In this document: in pieces, positions 7,730 through 16,863 of the stretch
How positions within the stretch are numbered: the stretch's first letter is position 1
Layout of the letters: the number at the start of each line of letters is the position of its first letter
Program-made: the position numbers and the translations under genes
Notes under the pieces: model-generated
What the model saw: the letters and a program-made list of their open reading frames with translations, nothing else
The model's database searches: none
Told to the model about the DNA's origin: nothing
Source: Haloplanus sp.
Lineage (GTDB): Archaea; Halobacteriota; Halobacteria; Halobacteriales; Haloferacaceae
Direction: 5' to 3'
DNA length: 46,108 nucleotides
NCBI RefSeq assembly: GCF_028275055.1
Contig: NZ_JAQCNJ010000021.1
Location: 1-46,108 of the forward strand

Positions 7730-10700
7730 ATGACTCTGGGTAATACACCTGCCGGTATCCTATGGAACCCCAATACAGTTCGCTGGAGGCTCATTCTTTT
7801 GTTTATCGCGGTTGCTATCGGATGCTTGATCGGTGCTGTATACGGGTCACGATTACGCAGACGCGATACGCAACTCGGACTCAGAGCAGTATTACTCACC
7901 AACGGGTTGTGGCTGGGGTTTCAATCACTCGGATTGGCAATCACCGACGAGACGCTCAGTAGTGCGATCTATATCGGTGGTCTCATCTGCGGACTTACGG
8001 GGGTTGGTGCGTGGATGTACTTCGTCTCCGCGTACACCGGCCGATCGTACCACCGTGACCGACGCTATCGTGGACTCGCTGTTAGTGTCTATGTCGGGCT
8101 ACTCATAATCAAACTCACAAACCCGTTGTACGGGTTGTACGTCTCAACGGAACTACAACGGAGCCCGTACACACACCTCGTCGTCGAGCCACAGTTGTTC
8201 TACTGGGTGTCCTTTTCGCTCACATACACACTCGTGGCAATCAGTTTCTACTGGGTAATCAAGACGCTGCGTCGGTCACCGTTCCCGAGCGGAAGTGTCA
8301 GCGCACTCGCAGTCCTAGCGTTGTTACCCATCGTACCGCGGGCAGCTATCAGCGCGCTGCCAGAGGAGGCACTACCGCCGATCATGTTGGGATTGAGTTT
8401 CGAGCCGCTCGGCGTGACTGCGTTTCTCGCTGGGGTGTTGGTGTTCGTCGGAAAGCCGTTCCGCCAGTTCGAACACTCAGCCCGCTCAAAGGTGTTCGAG
8501 GATGCCGACGATGCGACGTTCGTCTATGATACTGACGGCAGACTCGCCGAGATGAACACCCAAGCACAGACATTGGAGACGAATGTGTCTGTCACGTTCG
8601 AACGCATCGAGACGCTTGAGCAGGCGTTTGGCCCCGTTAGCCAGCTCAGCGCCACGGACACCATCCCTATCGAACTCAACGGAACACCCCGATACTTTGA
8701 GATCACGGCTAATCGGATGGCCACCGGGTCCGAAGTCGTCGGCACGGTCGTCACCGTCCGTGATATTACCGAGCGCCGGGCGCGAAAGCGTGATCTCGAA
8801 CTGAAAGAGAACGCGATGGACGAGGCAAACGTCGGGATCACCATCAGCGACCCGACCAGCGACGACAACCCGCTGGTGTACGTCAACGACGGCTTCGTCG
8901 AGCAGACCGGTTACAGCCGTGAGGAGGCAGTCGGGCGGAACTGTCGATTCCTCCAGAACGACGACAAAGACCAACCCGCACTTACCGACCTCCGTGAGGC
9001 GATCGCTGCCGACGAGGACATCACCGTCGAGTTACGCAACTACCGGAAGAACGGCGAACGGTTCCGGAACCGCCTTTCCGTGACACCGATTTTTAATGAG
9101 GCCGGCGAACTCGTCAACCACGTCGGCATCCAGCAGGATGTGACAGCGGTACGAGAAAGCCAACGCGAGCTGCGCGCGGAGCGCGAACGGTTCGAACTGC
9201 TGATGGAGAGTATCGACGAGTACGCCTTTCTGACCGTCGATGAGGAGGGATTGATCCGGACGTGGAACGACAGCGCAACGAATCTCTTTGGATACGACGA
9301 AACAGCCGCGCTCGGAATGCCGATACGGAACCTCCACCCTACCGCTGAGCGTGAGGCGGGGCGTCCGGGCCGATTGCTCCAACAAGCCCGCCATGCCGGC
9401 GAGGCCAGCGACGACGGCTGGCGCGTTCGGGTCGACGGATCGGAGTTTTACGCTGACGTCCGCTACACGCCCCTCCGAGACGACAACGGCGATATAGACG
9501 GCTATGGGCTGATCGTCAACGATAGGACCGAGCAACGTCGCCAGCAGCGCCGGACCGAGCGGTTCGTCGAAGAATCCGAGGACGTCGTGACCATCGTCGA
9601 TCCCGATGGGACGGTTACCTACGCGAGTGGGTCCACAGAGCGGGTGTTTGGCTACGACCCCGACTCCCTCGTCGGTGAGAACTTTTTCGACTACCTGCAC
9701 CCGAGCGGGCGAGACCAAGCGATGGAGACGTTCTTCAGTTGCGTCGACGGTTCACGGAGCGCCACGACCGAATGCCGGCTCAAATCTCCCGACGGCGATT
9801 GGTTTAATATCGAAACTCAGTATCGCAATATGCTCGATGACGACGCCATCGAAGGGATACTTGTGTATCTCCGGGACGTGACCGAGAGAAAAAAACGTAC
9901 CCGACGGTTCAAGAGCATCTTCAACCAGACGTTCCAGTTCACCGGTCTGTTGGAACCCGACGGAACGATCATCGAGGTCAACGATACCGCCCTTGAGTTC
10001 GGCGGGTTCGAGCGCAACGATATCGTTGGGACGCCGTTCTTCGAAGCAGCGTGGTGGACCCACTCCGAGGCGGTCTACGACGACGTTCGGGAGGCCATCG
10101 AGCGGGCTGCGAGCGGGGAGTTCGTCCGCCACGAAACCGAGGTACGTGGCATCGACGGCTTAGCAGTCATCGACTTCTCCGTGAAACCCATTACCGACGA
10201 GGATGACGACGTATCGCTACTCGTCGCCGAGGGGCGTGACATCACGGCCCGTCAGCGACACAGACAGCACCTGGAGGTCATGCAACGTGTGATGCGTCAC
10301 AACATGCGAAACGACCTGACGAAGGTGCGTGGCTGGACCCAGGTGATGTGTGAGGAGCCGGACGCCGAGACGCGGGCCGAACAGTTCGAGACGGTCGAAG
10401 CGGTCCTCGACAAGTGGGACTCGATGACGGAGAAGATGAAGCAGGTGAAACAGGTGCTCCAGTCCGGAGACGGTGAGTTAGCAACGACAGCGCTCGGTCC
10501 GCTGATCGAGGATGTGGCCGGTCAGATGCGTGAGGAGCACGACGACGCAACAATTCTTACCGAAGGGACGGACAGCGAGTCAGCACAAGTGCCAACAACG
10601 TTCCGCCAAGCGGTCCATGAGTTGGTGGAAAACGCTATCAAGTTGGAAGGGACCACCACCGTCGAGATCACCGCCCGTTCGGGGGATGACTGGGTCGAGA

Positions 10701-10909
10701 TCAGCGTGACAGATGACGGCCCGGGACTGCCGGAGATGGAAGCAGAGGTTCTGGAAACCGGCGAAGAGGACCCACTGAACCACGGGAAGGGACTCGGCCT
10801 GTGGATGGTGCGGATGATCGTCACGCAGGCCGGTGGCAACGTGTCGGTCGAATCGACGACCGATGGAACGGAAGTGCGGCTACGGTCACCGACCATACTG
10901 CCACATTGA
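7730..10909 (+). CDS. 7TM / LOV / multi-PAS sensor histidine kinase
   Basis: A 1059-residue membrane sensor kinase. Residues 1 to about 245 form seven hydrophobic helices like the histidine-kinase 7TM sensor module. Five PAS-type units follow, at about 260-350, 362-475, 485-600, 605-720 and 725-850. The second is LOV-like: it holds GRNCRFLQ with the photo-reactive Cys at 405, then NYRKNG, FRNRLSVTP and GIQQDVT, so the expected flavin-contacting Asn and Gln residues are present. The phosphoacceptor box is RHNMRNDL (H857), and the ATPase domain has HELVENA, TDDGPGLP and GKGLGLWMV. It should autophosphorylate in response to a signal, perhaps blue light. No response regulator is adjacent, as is common in haloarchaea. 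The start is supported by a TATA box 27 bases upstream. Confidence 0.93.
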   Translation: MTLGNTPAGILWNPNTVRWRLILLFIAVAIGCLIGAVYGSRLRRRDTQLGLRAVLLTNGLWLGFQSLGLAITDETLSSAIYIGGLICGLTGVGAWMYFVSAYTGRSYHRDRRYRGLAVSVYVGLLIIKLTNPLYGLYVSTELQRSPYTHLVVEPQLFYWVSFSLTYTLVAISFYWVIKTLRRSPFPSGSVSALAVLALLPIVPRAAISALPEEALPPIMLGLSFEPLGVTAFLAGVLVFVGKPFRQFEHSARSKVFEDADDATFVYDTDGRLAEMNTQAQTLETNVSVTFERIETLEQAFGPVSQLSATDTIPIELNGTPRYFEITANRMATGSEVVGTVVTVRDITERRARKRDLELKENAMDEANVGITISDPTSDDNPLVYVNDGFVEQTGYSREEAVGRNCRFLQNDDKDQPALTDLREAIAADEDITVELRNYRKNGERFRNRLSVTPIFNEAGELVNHVGIQQDVTAVRESQRELRAERERFELLMESIDEYAFLTVDEEGLIRTWNDSATNLFGYDETAALGMPIRNLHPTAEREAGRPGRLLQQARHAGEASDDGWRVRVDGSEFYADVRYTPLRDDNGDIDGYGLIVNDRTEQRRQQRRTERFVEESEDVVTIVDPDGTVTYASGSTERVFGYDPDSLVGENFFDYLHPSGRDQAMETFFSCVDGSRSATTECRLKSPDGDWFNIETQYRNMLDDDAIEGILVYLRDVTERKKRTRRFKSIFNQTFQFTGLLEPDGTIIEVNDTALEFGGFERNDIVGTPFFEAAWWTHSEAVYDDVREAIERAASGEFVRHETEVRGIDGLAVIDFSVKPITDEDDDVSLLVAEGRDITARQRHRQHLEVMQRVMRHNMRNDLTKVRGWTQVMCEEPDAETRAEQFETVEAVLDKWDSMTEKMKQVKQVLQSGDGELATTALGPLIEDVAGQMREEHDDATILTEGTDSESAQVPTTFRQAVHELVENAIKLEGTTTVEITARSGDDWVEISVTDDGPGLPEMEAEVLETGEEDPLNHGKGLGLWMVRMIVTQAGGNVSVESTTDGTEVRLRSPTILPH

Positions 10910-10936
10910 ATATCGGAGCGGGTTGTAGAACCCATC

Positions 10937-11336
10937 TCACAGTCTGTATATCTCACCGCTCAAAACGGCAATAGCAACGATCACTCGGGGACACAGCGCA
11001 TGGAAGCTCCGTTCGTGCGTGGACGCGGCCTCCGGCGTAGAGGTGCCCGAGACCGCAGTTCTTCGCCACACCGTGGCTCGTTCGACGCCTGTCCGGATGG
11101 CACACGTCTCGTTCAACAGCGACCGTTCCAGGTGCACGTTCTCGCCGTGTTCCTCGGTTCGGTCTTCGACCCTGTATTCGATGTCTTTCGGGTCGTTAGC
11201 GTTTTGAGAACTGTATGGAGCGATTGGCACGACCCCTGTGGCCACCAGGTGGTCGTGCCGGCCGGGGATATCGTAGGCGCTGTTTCCAAGCATCCAGACC
11301 GGTGTATCGACTGCGAGCGCATCAGATGTGGAAGAT
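10937..11336 (-). pseudogene. Transposase C-terminal remnant (haloarchaeal DDE type)
   Basis: The leftward frame from about 11336 reads TPVWMLGNSAYDIPGRHDHL, then VVPIAPY, DPKDIEYRVEDRTEEHGENV and LNETCAIRTGVERATVW. This matches from memory the C-terminal part of haloarchaeal IS4/IS5-like DDE transposases, including the region with the last catalytic Glu. The frame opens after a stop at about 11337, has no N-terminal half, and its tail is degenerate. No terminal inverted repeats were found. It is a decayed fragment and cannot transpose by itself. The exact IS family is unsure. Confidence 0.7.
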
Positions 11337-11421
11337 TACTTCGGGATTTTTACTACGATTAAGACGCGTGTACAACCGATCACGCCCTCATGCCCGGTAA
11401 CACACCTCGGTTCAGCCGATT

Positions 11422-12168
11422 CTACGCCTCGACAGCCTCGGTGAACCGGCGGCGCGACGCCTCGAGGTAATACGCGTCGTCGGTAAACACCTCGATGGTA
11501 GCGGTCGCATCACCGGCGACGTCGGCGAGCGCGCTCGAGAGGTCAGCGAGCGGGAGATCGCCGTTGCCGAGCGCAATATGTGTGTCGTTGCGGCGGCGCA
11601 CGCCGTGGACGTGCAGATGTTCGACGACATCCCCATAGGAGTTCAGGAACGACTTCACACCCGAGGCATCCGTCTCCAAGTACGCGTAGCCCACATCGAG
11701 ACAGACGGCCGCATCGGCTGCGACCGCAAGGTGGCCGACCCGGTCGAGTGACAGCCCACCGGCGTAGCCAACAGTCTCGAAGCAGACGGTGATGTCACGA
11801 TCCCGGCCCGCTTCCGCCAATGTCGATAGTCGGTCGATCACGGCATCCGATGTCGGGTCAACACCGCGTGTCCGCGGGTGGGCAACGGCGATTTCGGCAC
11901 CGATCGCCGCGGCCAGGTCGAGCAGTCCCGTGAGATACGTTGTCGTCGCATCGTCGAGCACCGGGACCGGTGTTGCGAGCGGTTGTCGATAGGGCAGATG
12001 GACGGTCGCGCCGAGGTCGGCAGCTGTTAATCGCGACCGGAGAGTGTCCGGATCCACCGCGTCGGCCGGCCGCTCCCCCTCACCGACGGCCAGTTCCGCG
12101 AATTCGAACCCGACCGGGAGGTCGCCAAGTCGGTCATGGTACGGACCGACAGCGGCACCGATCTTCAT
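11422..12168 (-). CDS. Sugar-phosphate isomerase/epimerase-like TIM-barrel protein
   Basis: A 248-residue protein resembling the xylose-isomerase-like TIM-barrel / AP-endonuclease-2 superfamily, which binds divalent metal through His, Glu and Asp at strand ends. Visible candidates are VHLPYRQP, AVAHPRTRG, CFETVGYAGG, CLDVGYAYLE, HLHVHGVRR and a late IEVF. These fall in the order expected for the fold. Members isomerise or epimerise sugars and inositols, and a few cut abasic DNA; the substrate cannot be told here. It is a single gene beside the transposase relic. A TATA-like TTTTTC complement at about 12190-12198 lies roughly 27 bases before the start, which fits a leaderless mRNA. Confidence 0.82.
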   Translation of the reverse strand: MKIGAAVGPYHDRLGDLPVGFEFAELAVGEGERPADAVDPDTLRSRLTAADLGATVHLPYRQPLATPVPVLDDATTTYLTGLLDLAAAIGAEIAVAHPRTRGVDPTSDAVIDRLSTLAEAGRDRDITVCFETVGYAGGLSLDRVGHLAVAADAAVCLDVGYAYLETDASGVKSFLNSYGDVVEHLHVHGVRRRNDTHIALGNGDLPLADLSSALADVAGDATATIEVFTDDAYYLEASRRRFTEAVEA

Positions 12169-12385
12169 ACACGGTGGAGGCGAGGGGCGGTGAAAAACTG
12201 CCCGCTACACGGGCATCCGCTTGCGTTACTGCAGTCGGTATCACGTTACAGACTGACCTACCACCACCATCTACATCTATCATCAACCGCCGACGAAGCG
12301 ACGCGTCCGTTCCACACTGAAGATCGGGCCGACCGAGACCGGGTCCTCCGGCGTTCCGTTTCGTTCAGACCCACACGGTGTACCG
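12169..12385. other. Intergenic, promoter of the isomerase gene only
   Basis: No coding frame of any quality was seen. The isomerase TATA-like element is at the left end. Confidence 0.4.
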
Positions 12386-12631
12386 TCACTCATCGCTCTC
12401 GAAGGCGTGGTCGGCACAAAAGGTCATCTCCGCCGTCGTCACTGGCAGGTCGACAGCCATGCTACCGTTACGATCTCGTACGGTTGTGCGTACCGACCAA
12501 TCACCGCGTGCGCCGATCATAGCAGGGCACGTGATGTGACCGCCTGCAAACCACGCAACGGCACTCGATGCATCCGACCAACAGGGGCAAACGGGGGTAT
12601 CGCCGGATATCAGAGACGCCGTGAGAGACAT
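12386..12631 (-). CDS. Doubtful 81-residue protein
   Basis: The last 25 codons (MAVDLPVTTAEMTFCADHAF and a short acidic tail) have strong third-position GC and look coding. The first 55 codons are less convincing, although they contain a CPC and another CP. If real, it may be a small Cys/His metal-binding protein, or the true start could be the internal ATG at residue 57. No promoter was recognised. Its family is not known to me. Confidence 0.3.
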   Translation of the reverse strand: MSLTASLISGDTPVCPCWSDASSAVAWFAGGHITCPAMIGARGDWSVRTTVRDRNGSMAVDLPVTTAEMTFCADHAFESDE

Positions 12632-12736
12632 CGGCGGGCCGTCGTCCGGGTGGTTCGGGTTCCCGTCCGGATCATACTAGTCCTTGTGCCGGCGATCAGA
12701 TCCTCGGGTTCGAGACAGGGGCGGACGTGTCTACGG

Positions 12737-12919
12737 TTACTGACGCTCGGCTTCGGTGATGCTCTCAACGAGTTGCTTTCCGACAGACCGCGAGTTGCCG
12801 TCAGGTAGTTCGAGACTGTACATACTCCCATAATCATCGTATCCACTGATGATCAGCGTCCGGTCGTCGCCGTCGGTGAGAACGTGTGGGTCGGCGAACT
12901 CCACGATGTATTGTGTCAT
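12737..12919 (-). CDS. Small acidic protein, 60 residues
   Basis: A 60-residue acidic soluble protein, MTQYIVEFADPHVLTDGDDR onward, ending in an amphipathic helix (SVGKQLVESITEAERQ). Codons have haloarchaeal bias throughout. I chose the ATG at 12919 over the in-frame one at 13003 because the extra segment is basic and has poor codon use, and a weak TATA-like CTATTG lies about 31 bases upstream. It has no Cys, signal peptide or membrane segment. No neighbour suggests a role, and I do not recognise the family. Confidence 0.55.
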   Translation of the reverse strand: MTQYIVEFADPHVLTDGDDRTLIISGYDDYGSMYSLELPDGNSRSVGKQLVESITEAERQ

Positions 12920-13250
12920 GGCAAACAGGTGTACACCCCCGACGGACAATAGACCGTCGGTCACCGTGCGTCGCACAGCGAGCGTTCGTCCATCCACACT
13001 CACAGGAACCTACCTCACCCCCGACCGTCGGCTTCCGCCGTATGGTCGCCTCCCGTGACATCCGCCACGTACTGCTTGTAAGCACCACCGTTCGAGTGTG
13101 TCCCAACCCGCACGACGGAACGACGATGACCAAGACCGGGGTCGTCCTGTCCGATCACACCCCACCCCACCCCGCCTGACGGGTTCAGACGCGCTCCCCG
13201 GCCGGCGAGCGATGTCCCCGCCCGTTCTGTAGAACGGCCGCGTAACCGGA
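12920..13250. other. Gene-poor stretch
   Basis: Several overlapping short frames exist on both strands, but none has consistent codon bias. There is a C-rich run (CCCCACCCCACCCCG) at about 13160-13176. No RNA gene was recognised. Confidence 0.35.
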
Positions 13251-13361
13251 TCAGCCACCGTTGTCGTCACGATTCGACCTTACGATCGCCACCAGAATGA
13301 CAACCGACAGAGCGATCATTACCACCGCAAAGAGCGTATCGTCGTCTGTTTCGCGTGCCAT
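13251..13361 (-). CDS. Single-span membrane micro-protein, 36 residues
   Basis: The frame encodes an acidic N-terminus (MARETDDDT), one hydrophobic helix (about residues 10-27, LFAVVMIALSVVILVAIV) and a short polar tail, RSNRDDNGG. The layout is typical of small membrane proteins. A TATA-like TTTAGATA on the minus strand, 13388-13396, is centred about 30 bases before the ATG, so a dedicated leaderless promoter is plausible. No family was recognised. It may modulate a larger membrane protein, but nothing here names the partner. Confidence 0.5.
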   Translation of the reverse strand: MARETDDDTLFAVVMIALSVVILVAIVRSNRDDNGG

Positions 13362-13526
13362 CGTACGTGATGGTAACGGTCCGTTGGTATCTAAATCCGT
13401 TCGGACACGGACGTACACGGGAAACCGATTGGGAGACGCGGTAGATCCAGACCCATACGTGTGACCGTGAGAACACGAAAGCTCAGCACCGTCGTTCTCG
13501 GCTTCCCGACGCCACGTGCCGGTAGC

Positions 13527-13673
13527 ATGACTGGAATGAATACGGACACAGGACTGGTACTCGCGGGGGCCGTTCTCACTCTCATCGCCGCGCTAAAGTT
13601 CACCCCGGCGTGGAAACGAGTCCGTGACCGACGTCTCAACGGCCGAGTCACGTACTGGGGTGGCGAGAACTAG
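13527..13673 (+). CDS. Small membrane protein, about 48 residues
   Basis: The frame gives one hydrophobic segment (TGLVLAGAVLTLIAALKF) followed by a basic, aromatic tail (AWKRVRDRRLNGRVTYWGG). Codon use is good from at least the ATG at 13527. The frame stays open upstream to a GTG at 13461, so the start is uncertain. It is divergent from the 36-residue membrane micro-protein, and the pair may belong together. The function is unknown. Confidence 0.4.
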   Translation: MTGMNTDTGLVLAGAVLTLIAALKFTPAWKRVRDRRLNGRVTYWGGEN

Positions 13674-13985
13674 GTCTGTCGCCACGAGTTCCGACCAAAC
13701 GTACTCTCACAACAACGACGATACCTGCCCGCCGGACGGTCCGTTTCACCCACGTTCCCGCAGCGCCGTGGTTACGTATCGGCAGGTCCCGGTGGCTTTC
13801 ACCGAGCGCGGGGACCTCACAGCGCCGCGTGTGTGGAGAACAGACACCGATAAAGATAGAACCGAAAAGTGAAATCGCATCCGTGATGACCGCGCCGGTT
13901 GGCACATCCTCCGTTCCTCGTGTGCCGGCTACGTCGGTCGGGGGACGGTCATCTCCCACACATACAGGCACCGTACGCCCCGAAG
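13674..13985. other. Intergenic, no gene seen
   Basis: Short frames only, with no codon bias. The right end leads into the S9 peptidase promoter. Confidence 0.4.
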
Positions 13986-14019
13986 ACTAAATCGACGGCC
14001 AATCGAACAGAATGTAATG
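13986..14019 (+). promoter_or_regulatory. S9 peptidase promoter with overlapping start-stop ATGTAATG
   Basis: A TATA-like ACTAAATC at 13986-13993 lies about 28 bases before the ATG at 14017. An extra ATG at 14012 is followed at once by TAA, and the last A of that stop is the first base of the real start codon. Confidence 0.55.
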
Positions 14020-15882
14020 ACCTCCGAGTATCCGGTCGACGAACTGGCGAGTCTTCCGAGTTTCTACCACCCGGCGGCCTCGCCCAGCGGAGACGACATC
14101 GCGATATACTACGACGGGAGCGGACGGAACGAACTCTGTGTTGTCGACCCGACGACGGGGGAAAAGACACAGCTCAGCAACGGCACCGTCCCTCGGGACG
14201 CACGGTATCCGTTCCGATGGGCTCCTTCCGGTGACAGACTGTACTTCCATCGAGACCAGAGCGGCAACGAACAAAACGACATCGTGGCCATCGGCCGCGA
14301 TGGAACCGTTACGCCGGTTGTGGAAAACGACGGTCAGATCGTCCTCTCGGACATCTCCGCGGACGGTCGGTATCTGTTGTTCGTCAGCGATGCCGGCCAG
14401 CAGATGAACCTGTATGAACACGACCGCGACACGGGTACCACGACACGCCTCACCGAGTACCGCCAACCGGTCCGTGGGGGTGTGTACACTCCCGACGCGG
14501 ATCGGGTCGCCTACACCACGAACGAGTCCGAGGATCTCGACAACCGGGACGTCTACGTTGCGGAGATCAACCGGGACACCGACGCCGACAACCACGCCGT
14601 ACTCACTGCCGCCCGCAACCTGCGGGTTGGTCGCGAGGGTGCCGAGGCAGGGGTGAGCGATACCGGTCCTGATGGGGATCGACTCCTGCTCTCGGACAAT
14701 ACGCCGGATAAGCCTCGGGTCGGCGTCTACGATCTGACCGATGAGACCGTCACCTGGCTCACCGACGCGGAACACGTCGAGTCGCCAACCGCCTTTCTCC
14801 CCGACGGCGAGGGGGTTCTCGCGACCCGCACGCGACAGTGTGCGGTTGTACCGGTCGTTCACGAGTTCGACGGCGAGAGCCGGGAGCTCGATCTGCCCGA
14901 CGGCGTCGCCTCGACCCCCGACTATGGCGATGCTGCGGTGCTTTCCGGCACCGAGGTGTTGGTCACCCAGCAGACGCCTACCGACCGCCCGACGCTGCTC
15001 GGTGTGGATCTCGAAACCGGCGATACGCACACCATTCTTGAACCGGAGTACGGTTCGCTCGATCCGGACGGGTTCATCGACTGCTCGTATGAAACGTTCG
15101 AGTCACACGACGGGCTGGAGATCGAGGCGTTGGTGTACGACTCCGGACGCCGGCCTTCCCCAGTCGTGGTGAACGTCCACGGGGGGCCACCGGCACAGGA
15201 TCGAAAGCAGTTCGATCTGTACACGCAGTTTCTTGCGACGCGTGGATACAGCGTGCTCCAGGTGAACTACCGTGGCTCGACCGGGCGCGGACGGGAGTTC
15301 AAGAACCTCATCAACGGCGACTGGGGTGGCGCAGAACAAGGTGACATCGCCGCAGGAACCCGTTGGCTAGCCGAGAAAGACTGGACCGACGAGGACCGTA
15401 TCGTTGTTATGGGCGGGTCGTACGGTGGGTATTCGACGAACATGCAACTGGTGCAGTATCCCGAACTGTACGCTGCGGGGATCAGCCAAGTGGGTATCAC
15501 CGACCTCAACGCACTCTACGAGGAGTCGATGCCACACTTCAAAACGATGCTCCGGCGATACCTCGGCGACCCGGCGGAAAACGAGGCGCTCTACGAGGAG
15601 CGCTCAGCAGTCACACACGTCGAGAACCTCGCCGCGCCGTTGTGTATCGTTCACGGAGTCACCGATCCGCGGTGTCCCATCTCACAGGCGCGGTTGTTCC
15701 GTGACGCCCTGCTCGATGCCGGATACGAGGAGGGCGAGAACGGTGACTTCGAGTACAACGAACTCAGCGCGGAGGGGCACGGCTCGACCGATATCGACAA
15801 CAAAGTTCGCTCGTTCGAAATCGTCGCCGACTTTCTTGATCGACGCGTGCCAGTTGGGGGACCCCCCGGGGCGAACGACTGA
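14017..15882 (+). CDS. S9-family prolyl oligopeptidase / acylaminoacyl peptidase
   Basis: A 621-residue serine peptidase of the S9 family. Residues 1 to about 350 form a beta-propeller with repeated blades (for example YHPAASPSGDDIAIYY and FRWAPSGDRLYFHRD). The C-terminal part is an alpha/beta-hydrolase with the oxyanion-region segment VVNVHGGPPAQD, the nucleophile elbow GGSYGGY (Ser468), an Asp in GVTDPRCP (about 550) and a His in EGHGSTD (about 588). The triad is complete. No signal peptide is present, so it should act in the cytoplasm on short peptides or N-acylated ends. It stands alone with its own promoter. Confidence 0.92.
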   Translation: MTSEYPVDELASLPSFYHPAASPSGDDIAIYYDGSGRNELCVVDPTTGEKTQLSNGTVPRDARYPFRWAPSGDRLYFHRDQSGNEQNDIVAIGRDGTVTPVVENDGQIVLSDISADGRYLLFVSDAGQQMNLYEHDRDTGTTTRLTEYRQPVRGGVYTPDADRVAYTTNESEDLDNRDVYVAEINRDTDADNHAVLTAARNLRVGREGAEAGVSDTGPDGDRLLLSDNTPDKPRVGVYDLTDETVTWLTDAEHVESPTAFLPDGEGVLATRTRQCAVVPVVHEFDGESRELDLPDGVASTPDYGDAAVLSGTEVLVTQQTPTDRPTLLGVDLETGDTHTILEPEYGSLDPDGFIDCSYETFESHDGLEIEALVYDSGRRPSPVVVNVHGGPPAQDRKQFDLYTQFLATRGYSVLQVNYRGSTGRGREFKNLINGDWGGAEQGDIAAGTRWLAEKDWTDEDRIVVMGGSYGGYSTNMQLVQYPELYAAGISQVGITDLNALYEESMPHFKTMLRRYLGDPAENEALYEERSAVTHVENLAAPLCIVHGVTDPRCPISQARLFRDALLDAGYEEGENGDFEYNELSAEGHGSTDIDNKVRSFEIVADFLDRRVPVGGPPGAND

Positions 15883-16190
15883 TTTCTCCGAGCTATGCCG
15901 CTGTCTGTTGCTCCGTCAGTTTAGGCTCCGACTGCACGCTCGTTGTCTGTTCGGGTGTACGTGACGGGGGTGTGCTAGACGCTGACAGGTGCAGCCACAT
16001 CGGCTGGATTCGGCTTGCCACCCGATTGACATTGTGGGCGCTGCTTGACCGCCGGTCAACGTGTTCCGGCCACCTCCGTTCCACCCTCCTCTCGCCCGTG
16101 TCCGAGGTGTTATTAATCGGGTATCGTGTGAGAATCGTAATTTTTTATCAGATACACCGGTGAGGTGTTTCGTCGACAGAGCATCATCGC
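15883..16190. other. Intergenic with an inverted repeat and an AT-rich promoter
   Basis: About 300 bases without a credible gene. An exact inverted repeat TTGACC-GCC-GGTCAA lies at 16045-16059. AT-rich patches at about 16111-16117 (TTATTAA) and 16138-16147 could drive the next gene. Confidence 0.4.
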
Positions 16191-16685
16191 ATGCCCTCCA
16201 TCAACTCCTTTCAGACAAAACGCGGGACAGCACGCTTCACCGAGACACATGTACAGTTTGATGAGTCGTTTTTAGGGTACATTCGGTCGCTTTATCAGGA
16301 GTATTGGCAGCGCGGGACATGGTGGCACAACGGACTCTTTGTCGGGTATCTGCTTGCGTTTCCAATCGGGGGCTTGTGGGTTGTCAGCGCGGTTCTCGGT
16401 GGCAGTTTTCTATCGTTGGGTGCGGTTGTTGGGGTGCTAGTTATACTCCGGTTGATGGATTACGTGCGTGGATTCCGATCCCCGGATCGGATTCGACGCG
16501 ACTCGATCGAGAGGATCTCTGCAACCAACGGTACAAAAGGACTGACGCGCCCTCGGATCGTTATCGCGTACACCGACGGCAAAAGGACATATAAACGCCG
16601 TGTGAACCTCCCGTCGTTTTACACAAGTGACGGTGAGACGGCATACGAACGGGCACAAGCAGCGTTTGCGGAGCGCGGATTTTGA
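16191..16685 (+). CDS. Membrane protein with PH-like segments
   Basis: A 164-residue protein. Residues 1-35 contain a short beta-like segment (TARFTETHVQFDESFLGYI). Two adjacent hydrophobic helices at about 47-66 and 70-88 form a hairpin. The C-terminal half (RIRRDSIERISATNG, then PRIVIAYTDGKRTYKRRVN) reads like the second half of a bacterial-PH/GRAM-type domain interrupted by the membrane hairpin. The base composition is less GC-rich than in core genes, which fits the accessory segment. It is a single gene whose likely TATA at 16140-16147 would leave a leader of about 20 bases. The function is unknown; the PH-like reading is tentative. Confidence 0.65.
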   Translation: MPSINSFQTKRGTARFTETHVQFDESFLGYIRSLYQEYWQRGTWWHNGLFVGYLLAFPIGGLWVVSAVLGGSFLSLGAVVGVLVILRLMDYVRGFRSPDRIRRDSIERISATNGTKGLTRPRIVIAYTDGKRTYKRRVNLPSFYTSDGETAYERAQAAFAERGF

Positions 16686-16863
16686 ACCGATCCCCTCTCG
16701 GGCGGGACCCGCTTTCCTCCGGGGTGACGATGCCGGGCATCCGTCCTGTGCCCGACACCACCGCCGAACTCCATCGCCGGTTGCGGATTCGTATGGACCC
16801 GACGACCCGGGACGGCCACGCTCCCGATAAGCGGCCGTGTAACACCCGTTTCGCCGTGCCGGA

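Noticed and set aside
13987-15030. Leftward 347-codon frame opposite the S9 peptidase
   Set aside because: Antisense to the peptidase propeller; no independent promoter or motif.
16045-16059. Inverted repeat TTGACC-GCC-GGTCAA as a terminator of the S9 gene
   Set aside because: It is 160 bases past the stop and has no T-run; kept only as a note in the intergenic entry.
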